From Ustulina deusta (lineage: Eukaryota > Ascomycota > Sordariomycetes > Xylariales > Xylariaceae): a stretch of 64,000 bases of DNA. A program made the translations under genes and the position numbers. Within the stretch, counting starts at the first letter, position 1. Each line of letters begins with the position of its first letter. The notes under the pieces were generated by a model, which was not told the origin of the DNA, ran no database searches, and was given only the letters and a program-made list of their open reading frames with translations. The stretch covers positions 372,001 to 436,000 of the forward strand of contig JAJNNX010000027.1 in the NCBI GenBank assembly GCA_023159155.1, read 5' to 3'. Below, piece by piece: positions 11,386 to 24,730 of the stretch.

Positions 11386-13902
11386 CTTGGATCGTGTAGA
11401 AAAGAGCGTGGAGAAAGCTGCGGCGCAATTCAGTTAGCAGCTGAGGTATGATATCGAATGATGGTCATTGCTCATAGGAAACGCAGGGGATGAAAGGCAA
11501 GGAAGTAGGGACAATCATGGGACGCTTCAAGGTGACTCGGTCCAACTACCACCGTCTCCTACGAAAGGGCGCCTCGTCGAGCCGGGTCGGACGCGCCACA
11601 AGGAGTAGTAGTAGGAGCAGTAGCGGTAGCAGTAGCAGCAGCAGTAGCACCCGAGCTCAGACAATTGTGTAGATGGGAGGCGTACTTACTAGTAAATGAA
11701 AGTCGTGTTATTAGAAGAGCATATAGATAGATCAAGAGGAACAAGAGGAGAACGATCGTGATGGTATGGTCGGTTGCAGTATAAGAGACGAGAAAAAGAG
11801 CGTGAGGAAAATGACGGCGAACAAAAGATGAAAATAAGGGCTGTTGCAGGAAATTGCACTACTATCTCTGAATCGCGACTTCCGCAGAGCTAATCCCATT
11901 TTGACGGTCAAGAGCGGCGCCAGGATTCCGTGAAATATTGCAACCACCTACGAATACCTCTACGAACGCCGCCCGGCACGCACATCTATAGGTACCGATC
12001 TGGGCAAGTCGCTGTTGGATATCGCTAGCTATTACCTCGTGCACCTCGCGCACCCCACAAGTGCTCACTGGTTTCTGCACATTCCCTGCAAGAACAGGGC
12101 CGGATCTGGGGCTAGGCTACACCAGGCAACGGCCCAGGGGGGAACGGAACTGCCCCCTTTCTACACTACAACCTGTAGTGTACTTTCCATGTAGGTAGCG
12201 GAGTGTGTAGGTGTGCACCATTATAGTGTAGGTATACCTACCTCCTACTTGGTAGTCTACACTACCTACAAGTAGGCCAGCGAAGTGGAGGTACACCGAG
12301 GTAGGTGCTGTGTCCGTCTGGAACTGAGCTTGCCGATCTCGACTGGGCTCAGTTCGTTCGTCATTCTTAAAAGGTATACCTAGGTAGTGTAGATAGAACA
12401 TTCAGAGACGGTTTACATCTATGTATACCACGCTACACTGCAGACCCAACACTGCAAGGTAGCCACACCCCAAGAGATATCTGAATTCATCTGCGCCCAC
12501 TGTGCTAGGGTAGGCGAAAGAGAGTATCGGGGTTAGTGGCATAGGATCGCCCACATTTATCCAGTCTTCGCCACAATGCAAGGGTTTAGGTCAGTCAGTA
12601 GCGTTGCAGAGACTACTAACTAGTAGATGCCCCATGAACAAAGCAAAGAAGAGGAGTATGTATACATGCAGCACCGGGGCTTACCTACATACCTACTGAG
12701 TAGGTACAGTTAGGTAGTGTAGTATGTACCAAGTACAGGCCAAGGGCCGTGCGTATACCTACGCGTACAAGGTAATACGCATATAGAGCCAACAGCATCA
12801 CTTTTGCCGTAGTCCGCTCTCGTTCAAATGGCACACCAAATCTGAAGCTGAACAGGATCCAATAGAACGTCTGTCATGACATATAGCATAGCCTACAAGT
12901 ACGTGTCCAGGCTTCCGATGCATGAGGATTGTCGCAGCCTCCTTGCCTCCTGATCCGCTCCGTGTAGAAGCCGTGCAATGCCTCATTACGCGATGGTGGA
13001 CCTGTGCTTGTGTCGTTTTCGGGAAGAGAACCAACCTAGCTTTATTTGGCTCGTGTCTAGTGACGCAATGAGGTTACTTTTTGGAAACATTAGAAGAGCT
13101 AAGCCCCGTTGCGAAGATTCTATACCAGCTGAACCAGCCTGCCATCGCGATTTGGGCTGCAGATATCTCGATTTCTAGGCCAAGAATGTACAATGATTCG
13201 CAACCACTGCGTAGATCGGTACGACCGGTTGAACATTGCGTAAGACAGCAAGACGTCTGGCGAAGCAGAGACGGAAACGTCGGGTAAACGAGACGGTACA
13301 TTCATAGCTAAGGGTTCATATACCTTGGCTCATAATAGGATTTTGAAACTGTGTCCTCCTCGACTAACCGACATGTCCTTTTACGTGAAATACACAACGA
13401 GCCGCCGCAATCCTGCTTGGGAACGAGGTCGTCATTGGAGGTCGGGATTGCGCGGAGAAAATTGATTGGCAGCCCGCACTAATGCCACCTTAAGCACGAG
13501 TTCTGCATGAGGTAGGGTCGTCACGACTCCACCTAATTAACACGCTTGAACAGGGGACTCCCATATAGGTATACGTGTGATGGCAGTAATCCACCCGACT
13601 CCTGTCAGTATTTATTGACAAAAGCGATAGCCCTCGGCAACACAAGGTAGGGATGATTCATCTTCGTTATCTCAATAGAGGTAGGGACCTCGTAGTTTTA
13701 TCGCATATTATGGCCACGAATCGATATCTACTCTTGGCGCGTCGTACTACCGATCCTTGAAGAGGAGTCTTTGGCATTTGCCTGCTCAGGCCAAGATCAG
13801 GCTTCAGCCGTTGCACGTGGCAAAAGCAAGATACCAATCCGTTGGTGCAAAGATTCTATCGTCCTCCTAAACACATGCAGGGGAGCCTTGATAGTGGTTC
13901 CC
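11386..13902. other. Intergenic, 2.5 kb with dispersed palindromes
   Basis: A CAG/AGT-like trinucleotide stretch lies at 11600-11650. The segment 12170-12450 and that at 12680-12780 are rich in short TAGGTAG/CTACCTA units. No frame has coding character; the start of the wall-protein promoter is at the left edge and the 3' flank of the methyltransferase at the right. Confidence 0.45.
12170..12780. repeat. Cluster of short TAGGTAG/CTACCTA palindromic units
   Basis: Repeated short units appear in both orientations, for example around 12228-12275, TACCTAGGTAG at 12377-12387, and 12680-12722. Similar units recur in other intergenic regions of the window. No terminal repeats or target duplications seen. 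Confidence 0.5.
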
Positions 13903-15057
13903 TCATGGTAGAGCGCAGCGAACGACCCCTCTTCGAACTCCTTCTGTTTCTTCTCGTAATTGCTCAACAAGAGCCCCTCGCTCTCGGGCTTGAACGACGA
14001 AGTCATCCAAGGAACCACCTACGCCGAAGTAAAGTCTTTTTGCGCCTACGAGGACTTCAGCTACATTGCCCTGAGCTTTCTCGTCTTGCATTAAAGCGAG
14101 AATGGTCTGGAGAAAAGAACTTAGAGCGAATGGCGAGTAGATTGTCTCAGCACCCAGAATGACTGTAGCTCGTTCTGTGCCTGAACCATCCAGAGGGCTT
14201 GGAGTGTTGGTGAGCATGGTGACAAACTCCGGAGACCATGCACCAGAAAAGAAGAGCAGAGAGATTTCACGTGTTACGAGGAATTCCTGGAACGCTTCCA
14301 AGATCTCTGGGGTCAAGTCAAGTTCCCCTTCTAGAGAGAATGCATCGCTTAATAGGGGCAGCCCTTCTCGGTTGTGAACAGCCCAAGCCAGTATAAAATT
14401 AGGCAGCGTGACCAGCTGTAGAACAGTCGGATTGTAGTCGGCAAGGACGAAAGAGACTGAAGAAGCCATCGAACCCATGGCCCATCGAAAAAGAGCCAAT
14501 GAAGGCAATGCCGTACCACACCCCAGCTGTGAGTTGCAGTCAGGATCTACTGGGTATCACGCCGAACCATGCAATAATGGGTATACACAACTTAGCCTTA
14601 CCTCAACAATATTTGAGAACTTCCTCGCCCCTGGTGTGAATGGTTGTGGGGACGAGAGCACTTTAACGAGATCCACGCTGCTCTCCCAGGACTTGAAGCC
14701 TCCTTCGTAGACTCCAGTCTTGACATCATGGTTACCCAGACCCGGTTCGGTCTCGCCCTCATCCTCCTCTGCCATGAGCTGCACACGAACGTCCCACAGC
14801 TCGCGACGAGGTAGTTGTATGCTTCCCTTGCCATCAAGATCAACCTCCAAAAGGCTAAACGCAACCTTAGACGGTAGCTTGGAAAGCATTTCCGTCACAT
14901 CGTGACTTGTCGCAGGGAGCAGAGGTTTGCCAGCCACAGGGAACGCGCTTGTTGAGGTTGAAGACTGCGGGCCAGAATGGCTGTCTGACTTTGCGCCGCT
15001 TTGGCCGTCGACTTCTATGTCCTCGCCGGAAAAGGAGAATGAAAATTGACCAGACAT
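13903..15057 (-). CDS. Protein-histidine N-methyltransferase, HPM1/METTL18 type
   Basis: Exons 15057-14602 and 14526-13903 encode 359 residues; the 75-nt intron joins NIVE to LGCGTALPSL. That junction restores methyltransferase motif I (VELGCGTALPSL), a strong check on the model. The N-terminal part has the family signatures FSFSFSGEDIE, LWDVRVQLMAE and GVYEGGFKSWESSVDLVKVL. Later come SVSFVLADYNPTVLQL (motif II region), ILGAETIYSP and the C-terminal LYFGVGGSLDDF. Yeast Hpm1 methylates a histidine of ribosomal protein Rpl3; the same role is inferred. The ATG at 15057 is the first in frame; an upstream GTG is not used as a start in fungi. Confidence 0.9.
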
Positions 15058-16305
15058 GGCGCAAGAGAGCTTAGGCACAAAAAAACAGATCCGTTGCTAG
15101 GATCAGAATCGATGTTGGGACGCTTTCCGCCGCCGAGAATCTTCTTGTTCTACCCGGATAGTGTAAGCAAGCATTTGGTTATCAGTGGGATCAGCGAGGC
15201 GCCAGAACCCCTTCCTGAAACTCTGCAGCGGCTACCAGTATCGGGTAGGTAGTGGAAGAGGCGGCAAATCTTCGGTTGTACATATGTACCTAGGCACTTG
15301 CAGGTACCTAGGTAGTATAATTCGCGGGGTGTCCACCTCAAATGGAAACACTGCTGAATCCCATGAGCATTGGCGAATCACTTGTCATGTACGGAGAGCG
15401 GTAACCCGACCTGAACCCGGCCACTGGGACCTGGTCTAATTAACAAATTCATCATCAGAACCAACCAATCTAGGACCAATCTAGGATTACATAAATTCAG
15501 CTCAATCCTTCACATAGAAGTCGTCGGGAATGCTGCACACAGCTGAGTATCTGCAGTACTTGCACACCGACCTCACACTACCTCAGGTGGGTGTACGAGG
15601 GATTCAGATTCTCGATTCCAATTGCGCGGCGCAATCACAGTCGCCCCAGGTACATATCAGAAGCAACCTTGTAGATACATCCTTCATCAACTCGCATCGC
15701 TATACGGGGCGTCGAGGATTGTGGTTGGACCATTTACGACTCAAAAAGGCGACCCCATCCCGTCTCCATCAGACCTTACCAACTAAACCACCGCCATGCA
15801 AACAACCATTGGCCATCAACCGGAGGAGACAGTTCCTAGATTCTCGATTCAGCTTTGCAGCGATGAATCCGGCCGCCCAGGGGGTCCTATTGTAGTCTGT
15901 GCCAGGATTCGGAGTCGACGAGATGACCCGCAATACCACGTTTGGCGGCAACAAGCAGCGTAGTGTTGACACAGATACGACACCGGCGGACGCTGAGCGA
16001 TATTTCGGGGTCCTGATCCTCGTGGCCACTGCGTTATATCCGAAGTTGGTAGGTTATTTGGTAGGTTAAAATACGTAGACACCTCCTTTGTTCGTTGTTA
16101 AGTGACTACCTCAGCTCTGGTTGGTCCTCTTCTATTTGTTGTTTCTCAGCTGAGTGCTGAATTCGCCCCCAACCGTGCTCACCGTGTTTGCATTTCTTGG
16201 GTTACCAATTCGATTATAAAACGAGAGCGTCCACGCACAATCTCAAAATGACCCAAATAACAAGTACAGAAGGTTGAGTCTCTCAATTCCCAGAACCTCG
16301 CAAGC
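15058..16305. other. Intergenic with a palindromic repeat pair
   Basis: Two copies of the dispersed palindrome (GTACCTAGG at 15286-15294 and AGGTACCTAGGTAG at 15302-15315) sit in this spacer. No supported gene; frames around 15530-16030 lack coding bias. The right part is the promoter of the monooxygenase gene. Confidence 0.45.
15281..15316. repeat. Paired GTACCTAGGTAC-type palindromes
   Basis: Two close palindromic units related to GTACCTAGGTAC, repeated at many other intergenic sites (see 12377, 23475, 30597 and 38565). Confidence 0.55.
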
Positions 16306-18360
16306 ATGACTCGCCGCAAAGTGACGCCAATTGCGTCGAACCACATCCTCGCAGGGTCCAAAGTCGCTAATACGAAACCAAACCACATAGAAAGGGAGCC
16401 GTACTCCGTATTAGAGCAGCCTCTAGGCACCGCTAAACATGTTCGAATCGTGGGCATTGGAGCCGGTGCCAGCGGCCTCAACATGATACGGACTCTTCGG
16501 AGGAACTTGAAAAACTACGAGCATGTCGTTTACGAGAAGAATAGCAAGATTGGGGGAACGTGGTTCGAAAACCGATATCCCGGCTGCAGATGCGATGTCC
16601 CAAGCCACAACTATCAGTTCTCCTGGCGGCCGAATCCTGAGTGGGCAAACTTCTTCTCGCCAGCTGAGGAGATAGAGCAGTACTTGGACCGGATTTGCGA
16701 GGAAGAGCACATGATGGATGCAATCAAGACTCGACATAGAGTGGTCGGAGCGTGGTGGAACGAATCTCGAGGCCTCTGGGATTTACGTGTTCAGAACTTG
16801 GAAACCGGCGAGGAATTCCGGGATCACGCCAACTTCATCATCGACGCCTCTGGCATTCTCAAGTAAGGCTAAAGAAACAGCTGCAGACATCGGCGGAGTG
16901 AATCCCCCTTTAGTGCTGACTAGGTCTTCTAGTAACTGGAAATGGCCAGAAATTACGAACCTGGACGCCTTCCAAGGTGAATTGATTCATACCGCGAACT
17001 GGCCAAAAGATTTCGACTATACGAACAAGACAGTGGCTGTTATTGGCAATGGTTCATCCGGTATTCAAGTCGTACCAGCGATCTACCCAGGTGCGACTTG
17101 ACAGTATCGTTTTGTTGGGACGATTTAATGACTGATTCGTTCGTTATCTTAGCTGTCAAGAAGCTCTATCATTTTGTCCGCACGCCCACGTGGATTTTAC
17201 CTCCGCGGATAATGGCTATGATGATGATGGATGGCCCAGCCAAATCCGTACTGAGTCAGCTCGAGCTAGATAAGAAGGAGAACTTCAGTGAAGCGCAAAT
17301 TGAGAAGTTCAAGAACAACCCGGAGTTGTATAAGAAATTTGTTAAGACCATTGAGCTGGACAGCAATGGCACATTTGCGGCTGTGGGTATCCTGTGCTTC
17401 TCCCAGTCCCGTCACTAGACAACTAACGTTCCTACTAGCTTCTAATTGGCGGCCCAGTTCAGCGATTCGCCACGAGCAAGGTTATGGAATGGATGACTGC
17501 ATGTCTAGGTGGCGACGAGAAGCTTTGCAAGGCTCTAATCCCTACATACCCCCTAGGGTGTCGACGGATGACACCAGCTCCAGGCTATCTTGAAGCTGTA
17601 CGGTCACCCAACACTGTTTTAATTACGGAACGCATCGCAAGCATCGTCAGGGAAGGGATCCAGCTAGAATCCGGGGAGATCATCAAGCTTGATGCCATCA
17701 TCTGCGCGACCGGTTTCGATACTTCGTTCACCCCACGATTCCCACTCGTAGGTAGACGCGGCAATGTCCAGGACATATTTCGAGAAGAGACGCCACGGAG
17801 CTACATGTCATGTGCGCTTTCTGGGGTACCGAACTACTTTAGTAAGTAACCAAATACAACACCTTGTGTTGTCATGAGAAATCTGCCAATTGCGTTGCTA
17901 ACCTTTTCTTTACTCAACAGCCGTCATGGGACCAAATGCCCCGATTGGACACGGTAGCGTATTCACGCTAACCGAACACATCGCACGGTATATAACACGC
18001 GCCATCCACAAATGCCAGGTAGAAGGCATCAAAGCAATATGCCCCTCGGATGCGGCAGTGGCCGACTTTAGTGAGCACATTGCCAGTTTTATGCCTCGTA
18101 CAGCCTGGGCAGCCTCATGTTCGTCATGGTTCAAGGGCGGCAAGGTTGATGGTCCGGTTACTGCTCTCCATCCAGGAAGCCGCATACATTTTTTCCATAT
18201 GCTCGAACAATTTCGCGGCGAGGACTGGGAATATGTTCATGACCATCCTTCGACCAATCGCTTCAGCTACCTCGGCAACGGCTTCTCGACAAAAGAGCTC
18301 GACCCAACATTTGACTCTACATGGTACTTAGAATCAAGTGCTGATGCCCCTCTATCATGA
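16306..18360 (+). CDS. Flavin monooxygenase, Baeyer-Villiger type
   Basis: Five exons, 16306-16862, 16933-17090, 17153-17382, 17439-17841 and 17921-18360, give 595 residues; every junction keeps frame. The FAD-binding motif GAGASG lies at about residues 52-57, followed by KIGGTWFENRYPGCRCD. The Baeyer-Villiger fingerprint FxGxxxHxxxW is present as FQGELIHTANW at residues 199-209. The NADPH-binding motif GNGSSG follows, then ICATGFDTSF and GPNAPIGHGS. The set matches cytosolic class I Baeyer-Villiger monooxygenases related to those of polyketide pathways (stcW-like). Neighbouring genes are not biosynthetic, so it seems isolated rather than part of a cluster. The substrate cannot be told from sequence. 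Confidence 0.9.
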
Positions 18361-19036
18361 GCAGCTCTCCATAGTGCTGTCTACGCGTCTTGTCGGCCAT
18401 AAGTCCCCTACCTACCTACCGAATATGTACCCTAAGTGAGGACTTTGGCTACACCTAATGCCACAGGCATCTTTACTATATATAGATATGGGGCATATGC
18501 ATATAATTAGGCATACGGTATGCACATTTGATTAGATTCGAGATCTCCGGGTTGAGGAGTTTTACATATGTACATAGGCTGGTGGACAGACACATAATAA
18601 CCTTAGCACGAGATATCATATGCTACTCTCATATACGTTGCTTTACGATTACACATTCCAACCTTCGCCTACTACCAGACGAACTATGTGCCTACCAAGA
18701 CAGGCATGTAAATCCGTTGATCTTGCCTCGTAGCTCGTAAACTCGTGGTAGCATCAACCTAATTGCCGTTGCTTTCACTACAAACGAAATCATATTCTAT
18801 TGCTCCTTCCACCTCCATCTGAGAATATTGTCCAGTTGGAGAACCTTGTTTCCGGCCCAGCAGAAAAACAGTCCTCTTTAGCCCTCCCCCTCCCCCTCTC
18901 CCCTCCTCGCAACACGTAACACATCCTGTTCACTTTCGTTATTGTGTAGCAATTCCTAAATCCAAGCATCGAGTTCCATACTATCCATCAGTCATACACC
19001 TCATTTCATCGAATTTTCGCCGTGTTGCCACACAAG
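18361..19036. other. Intergenic, promoter of an unrecognised gene
   Basis: The start has CCTACCTACC near 18410. A pyrimidine-rich stretch at 18880-18905 precedes the next gene by about 140 bases, a common fungal core-promoter feature. No coding signal. Confidence 0.45.
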
Positions 19037-20209
19037 ATGGCGATGCCTATTCCAGAAGACACACTCCCCATTCCAGACGACACGCCGTCGAGCCCTCAGA
19101 CAAGCGCGCCTCAAGAATCCATAGCCGACGGGATGAGCAAAGGCAAAGGTCAGGCTCAAGAATCATCAGATGATGAAGCCCCGCTACCTGGCGCTTTTGA
19201 GGTCCCAGAAAGCGACTTTTCCGGGGAACAGGTACTCCTTCTCGATTTCCCGCCCGGTGTTTATCAGCCCAATCTAACATGTCAATGCAAGGCACCGAGA
19301 CAGAAACAACCATCGAAGCCGGAATTGAAAGGCTGGGCTAGGCTGTTTCGTTATGATCCTTTTCTGTGTCTCCTACTCAGCACCCTCCAGGAGGCTGGCA
19401 TAGAGATCCCCGGACCAGATGGGATTTTAGAAGAGTGTATAGGCTTTGAGGTCGACTGGGCTCGATTGGTATATCAGCCCGCTCACTGGCGACTACCTAG
19501 TCCAGACCAGGCAAACAAAAACCTCGCTCGACATATGGATAAGAGGAAGAAAGACGACACAGCCGTACAAAGTCATTCACCGGCTACGTTCCTGGATTGG
19601 AGCGGCGGTGAAGGAACTGCGGAGCGTTCAAGCAGCCACTATACCAACTTTAAGAGAGGCATGAATGCTGGGGAGCACGCCAGGGATTCGGAGGGCCTAA
19701 CTCTCCGTAATGATAGTGGCATGATCGCCGAGATTAAGGATTACCCCGACGCTCTCGAGCTTCTGGCCGGTCCGATCAGTAAGACCGAGGAGGACAACTC
19801 AAGTGATATGGTACTAGATAGTGGGTTGGTCATATGCGGACCTCTAACTGCCAGTCAGGAGATTATTCGGCAGATGCAGGAGAGGCTCAGGTGAGATTCC
19901 ATCATCCGTGATCTTCATAGAGGGCAAGGTTCAGGTGTCAGCTAACATCTAACTTTCAGGAAGCGGGGGCCATCAATAGACGACGACTTGACCAGTGAAG
20001 ACTGCAGACGCCTCCTCCAGGGAACTAAAACCGTACGGTAAGCTGTTCATGGCCCTATCCGTCCTTGCCGATCCCAGAAACCCGCAAGATTGATGATGAT
20101 GTTGATTCAAAACACGAGCCCCGGCCAAACTAACATCCCATGTGTGAGCAGATGGTATAAACGCGCGGCTAGGAGGATTAGGGATGGATTGGAATTATTA
20201 TTCTTTTAG
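19037..20209 (+). CDS. Conserved-looking hypothetical protein
   Basis: Exons 19037-19890, 19960-20037 and 20152-20209 give 329 residues with canonical donors (GTGAGA, GTAAGC). I do not recognise the family. Residues 1-60 are disordered, rich in Pro, Ser, Glu and Asp. A compact segment follows (QVLLLDFPPGVYQPNLTC, then GWARLFRYDPFLCLLLSTL and GFEVDWARLVYQP), then another polar region. The C-terminus built by the last two exons is very basic (RWYKRAARRIRDGLEL). No signal peptide or membrane span. The ATG at 19037 is the first; the frame is open upstream only through a GTG. Confidence 0.6.
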
Positions 20210-21218
20210 CCGTGCTCCAACGAGACCTGCCCACATCATCCTCGGTCTTTGCACTCGCTACCTATTTGAGGTCGACTTACCTATGCGTGGGACTCCTGGT
20301 TCGTTATCTCAGTCGCTTGACAGTACAGTTTCCTTGCAATGCCCGTCTGGTCACTTAGATCAACCCGGCTTGCACACTGCACTTCTGCAAGGGCAATACG
20401 TCGTCTACTAGTAGCGTCTGTTTTTGGGGGGTTTTGGGGTTTTTTCGACTCTATGGTTTGTGTTTTTCCTCTGCACCCTATTTGAGGCCATCAGGTTGGA
20501 CAAGCCCGGACGAGTCAGTGTTGGTGTTGTTTTAGTCCGTCCACCTAGAAGGCGGTGATAATACCTGTCTTTATACTACCTCAGCGTTGTGTTTCAGCAC
20601 AATAGGTAGATAGCACCTCGTTAGGGGTTTAATTGATACAGCGTCCGTTCGTATAACCATGCAATTTATTGAATTTTTATTTTCGTCTTTCTGAGTGTGT
20701 TAAAGAGGCTATTTTGTCGATAGCAAACAGCTCTCACCCTTTAAGCTCAACTACGGTAGGGAGAGCAAAAAGGAAAGTAGCCATGAAGTCAAGACATCAC
20801 CGGCGAGAATTGCCTGTTTGAGATAGAACGCTATAACTGACTATTCTAGAGCTATAACCCCAGCCAATGCGAGGCAATAGAAGCTTGCTTACGGGTGGGT
20901 TCTCAGCACCCACTAGGATGCATACCCGCTAAACCGCCTCTCCACTACCCCAACCTGTCTCCATCCCCAACTTGCATGCTGGAAACGGAACAAACCCGAC
21001 CGAAATCACGAGAGCTTCAAAACCTTAGCTTTTTTCTTGTCTTAATTTTTTCCCTTTTTTTGGTTCGTCTCAAGCTTGTATATTCTCCTATTTGGGTTGA
21101 GTTGATAGAGATTCGCTTTTAGGCTTCAAAGTTGAGATCTAGCGTTGAATTGGAGCTATTCGGCATTAGTCTTCACCAGCACGGCAGTTGGGGACGGTGA
21201 GGTTATACCTAGCACAAA
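20210..21218. other. Intergenic, 1.0 kb
   Basis: Contains G and T homopolymer runs near 20422-20450 and T-rich sequence at 21028-21062. No coding signal. Confidence 0.4.
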
Positions 21219-23062
21219 ATGGCGGAGAAGCTCATCAGTGCGGCGGAAGGTAAGAGAAATATCAGTAAAAACAACCCAGGGCCGTGGGCACACCGGTGTG
21301 GCCAACCCAACTTCCCAGAAATATCCTCTATTAGCAGAGATCATTCACGACGGATGGCTAATGAATTGAGTTAGTTGCAAAGCACACCACAGCCGAGAGC
21401 TGCTGGGTGACGTTGTATGGTAATGTCTACGATATAACAGCGTTCCTGCCGTCGCATCCCGGCGGCTCCAAGATCATCCTCCAGCTCGCAGGCCGCGATG
21501 CCACCGAGGAATACGACCCCATCCACCCGCCGGGGACGTTGGAGGAGAACTTGAAACCCAAAGCCAAGCTCGGGCGAATCGATCCCGCGACCATCGGGGC
21601 AGAAGCCAAGGAGGAGGAGACGAAGAAGCCCGGATCGGAAGACGACGGCCCGCCACCCATGGAGACGTTACTGAATCTCGACGAGATCGAGCAGGTGGCC
21701 AAGAAGCAAATCTCGGAAAAGGCATGGGCGTATTATTGGTCCGCGAGCGACGACCTGTGGAGCAAGTCGAACAATAACAAGGTATATCGGGATATCCTTC
21801 TACGCCCGCGTGTCTTCGTGGACTGCACAGGCTGCGATCTCACGACGACGCTGCTAGGCCAGCACAAGGTGGGCCTGCCTATATTCGTATCGCCAGCAGC
21901 AATGGCGCGTCTCGCGCACCCAGACGGCGAGCAGGGGATTGCGCGGGCGTGCGCGCGCTTCGGAGCCATGCAGATCATCTCCAACAACGCGTCGATGACG
22001 CCCGAGCAGATCGTGGCGGACGCGAAGCCGGGACAGACGTTCGGGTGGCAGCTGTACGTGCAGAACGACCGGGCCAAGAGCGAGGCGATGCTCGCGCGCA
22101 TCAACAAGATGCCGGAGCACTACAAGTTCATCTGCCTGACGCTGGACGCGCCCGTGCCGGGCAAGCGCGAGCTCGACGAGAAGCAGAACTTCAAGAACGC
22201 CACCAAGGTCGCCTCGGGCGTCAAGACCAAGGGCGAGCCCGAGCGGCCCGGCGGCGGCGGCGTCGGCCAGCAGCTCTTCTGGGGCACGGCCGCCGACCTC
22301 ACGTGGAAGATCACGCTCTCCTGGCTCGCGAAGCACACGGATCTGCCGATCGTACTCAAGGGCGTCCAAACGCACGAGGACGCGTACCTGGCGGCCAAAT
22401 ACGCGCCTCAGGTCAAGGCCGTGATCCTGTCGAACCACGGCGGACGGGCGCTCGACACAGCGCCTCCGGCTCTGCATACACTGCTCGAGATTCGGAAGTA
22501 CTGCCCCGAGGTCTTCGACCACATCGACGTGTGGGTTGATGGCGGCATTAAGCGTGGCACGGACGTCGTCAAGGCGCTTGCGCTCGGGGCCAAGGCCGTT
22601 GGTATCGGGCGGGCCGCGTTATTTGGCTTGGGTGCCGGTGGCCAGGAGGGTGTTGAACGGACATTGGAGAGTAAGTCTGCTTCCGTTTCCATCGTTCTTT
22701 ACCTCATCTTTTCTCCCATATCCAATGAACCCCCCCCCCCCATATCTTTCCACGCCTTGATGCAGTTTAAGAAACCCCGGTAATCCTGCTCAGAGGTATC
22801 ATGCTAACCCGTATCTCAACCCGAATTAGTCCTCGAAGCCGAGACCGCAACTTGCATGAAGCTGCTTGGTGTGAAGAACGCCTCGGAGCTTGGCCCGAGA
22901 TATGTAAGTGCAACCCCGGCGACTTCATATCGGCTGGTCCCAGTTGGACTAACACGCGTTCCTTTGCAGATCAACACGCGGAAAGTCGAGAGGGATATAT
23001 TTGATGGCGATGCCAACTTGGAGACGTTCGGGCTGTGGGAGAAGGTCAGGTCGAAGCTGTGA
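21219..23062 (+). CDS. Cytochrome b5-fused FMN 2-hydroxyacid dehydrogenase, SKL end
   Basis: Exons 21219-21249, 21375-22670, 22830-22903 and 22970-23062 give 497 residues. Residues 1-90 are a cytochrome b5 domain ([29 protein letters not shown] with a heme-ligand His). The rest is a TIM-barrel FMN domain ([57 protein letters not shown] with the catalytic His/Arg, [29 protein letters not shown]). This is the flavocytochrome b2 plan (L-lactate or related 2-hydroxyacid). Unlike yeast Cyb2 it lacks a mitochondrial presequence, and it ends SKL, a PTS1 signal. The tiny first exon is needed to complete the b5 domain. Confidence 0.9.
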
Positions 23063-24730
23063 GCTGCATTCTAGAGAATACAAGCTAGGTGTATCTCGAC
23101 GTGCATTTTATGTACATAGAAACAAATATGCATGTGCAATCGTTCGTGTTGTAGACCGACCGACTTGGTTTTGATCTGGCGTGTTTTGTCAATGGGAACG
23201 GCTCTATAGAATACGCTATTGACTGCTCCTCACTCGACTTGCACTGAATTAGGAGATACTTAGGCGGTAGTGCGGGTTTATACGTCCCTTCGATACATCT
23301 TCAAAGTCCTGGTGACAGTCTCCTCTGACGGCGAGCATGGCACCAACCCTCTAAACATCGGATACCTACACTAGTGTGCACTGGGATAGTGCATAGTCAG
23401 ATTAAGAACAAAGAAAAACCCTTGTGACGGGAAATTCCTGATTCCTGTCTCGCACTACCTAGCATGTTTCTAGTGTACCTAGGTAGAGTATAGAAAGTGG
23501 AATGTCTATACAACGGCTGAGGGTTACCCCGGATTTCCCCACATCAGACTGATTCCTGAGATGCGCCGTATCTAGACTAGCGTATACCATTGTCCGCAGA
23601 GACAGGTTTGATTGCGAAGATCGAGCTTGGCTTTTGTGGAGAGACAACAATATTCAAGGGAGAGATGTCTGTATGAAAGATCGTGTGCAAGATACGGGAT
23701 ATCTGTCTAAGTAGTTAGAAACATGTGAACAGCCATAGTCCGAGCGGCGATGAAAGCTATACTGCCGGCTCAATCCCTTTTTACATGCTCTCGAGCCTCC
23801 TTCTTGTGCTGTACAGCCGAGGGAGCAAATCTGCTTGGCTCTACATATACAAACCAACTGCACTGTAGATCTGGAGTGTGGCACAGCCAACTTGACCTCT
23901 TTCGGAAAGTACCAGTAGCCCTTGTCCTTCACATTTACGGCACGAGCAGAAGGGCGAGATACAACAGGACATGAGTAGGTATTCGGCCCTGCTTTCTCAA
24001 GCAGGGGGTAAGGCCGTAATATCACCAAACCTCACTAGCCAAACACTTTAGTCCAATACGTGTTAAAAAGCGGCAATGGGTACCTGCTTTTACTAGGGTC
24101 CCCGGCTTAAGCAGTCCGGGTGGCTTTCCGCATCGATCTGCAGGCCTTTTCTGCATGCGATTCGTTCCCGTAAACGATGCTCTCTCTCTCTTACCCCCCT
24201 ATCCAAGTTCCTGATTGGCCACAGCCATCATGACATTGACACACGAATATCTCCTCCTTCTTATTATGATCATACGTGTACGGTGTTTAAATAACTATAC
24301 TAGAACTAACTACTAATATTTAACCTGTTTCATAGACATATTGGAAAGAGAATCAGGGATTATACCAGGTGTCAGTCTAGACGGGGCCAGGGGCAAACGC
24401 TACATACCAATATACTAGACTATTCTACTTGTAGTAACTTATACCAAGTGTGCCCTTAAACTACCGTGATAGCCCCCATCGTTGCCTGGTTCCCTCCAAG
24501 TGTGTTGTTGCTTTATTGTTGTGCATGTGAAATAAAAAAGGGATGGGCAGGTGTGCCGGTTTTGATGTCCGTATGACCTATCTAGTCTCTTTGTTACGTC
24601 GAAGTAGCAGATGCCTTCTACTCGCTCAGTCATCTCCACCTGAATTTCTGGGAGCCGACGTGCTTCATTTCTCACGCTTCTTGCCATAATAAAAACTTTG
24701 TTCGTCCAAGGGACATGAAATCTATTCAAT
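23063..24730. other. Intergenic, 1.7 kb
   Basis: A GTACCTAGGTAG unit lies at 23475-23486. Frames around 23650-24030 lack coding bias. The region from about 24240 to 24420 is AT-rich. No supported gene. Confidence 0.4.

Noticed and set aside
16306..20209. Possible secondary-metabolite cluster around the monooxygenase
   Set aside because: Neighbours are a protein methyltransferase and an unrelated hypothetical protein; there is no synthase, transporter or regulator next to it.
21854..22539. Long open frames on both strands inside the b5-FMN dehydrogenase
   Set aside because: Shadows of the high-GC exon; the real frame carries all FMN-domain motifs.
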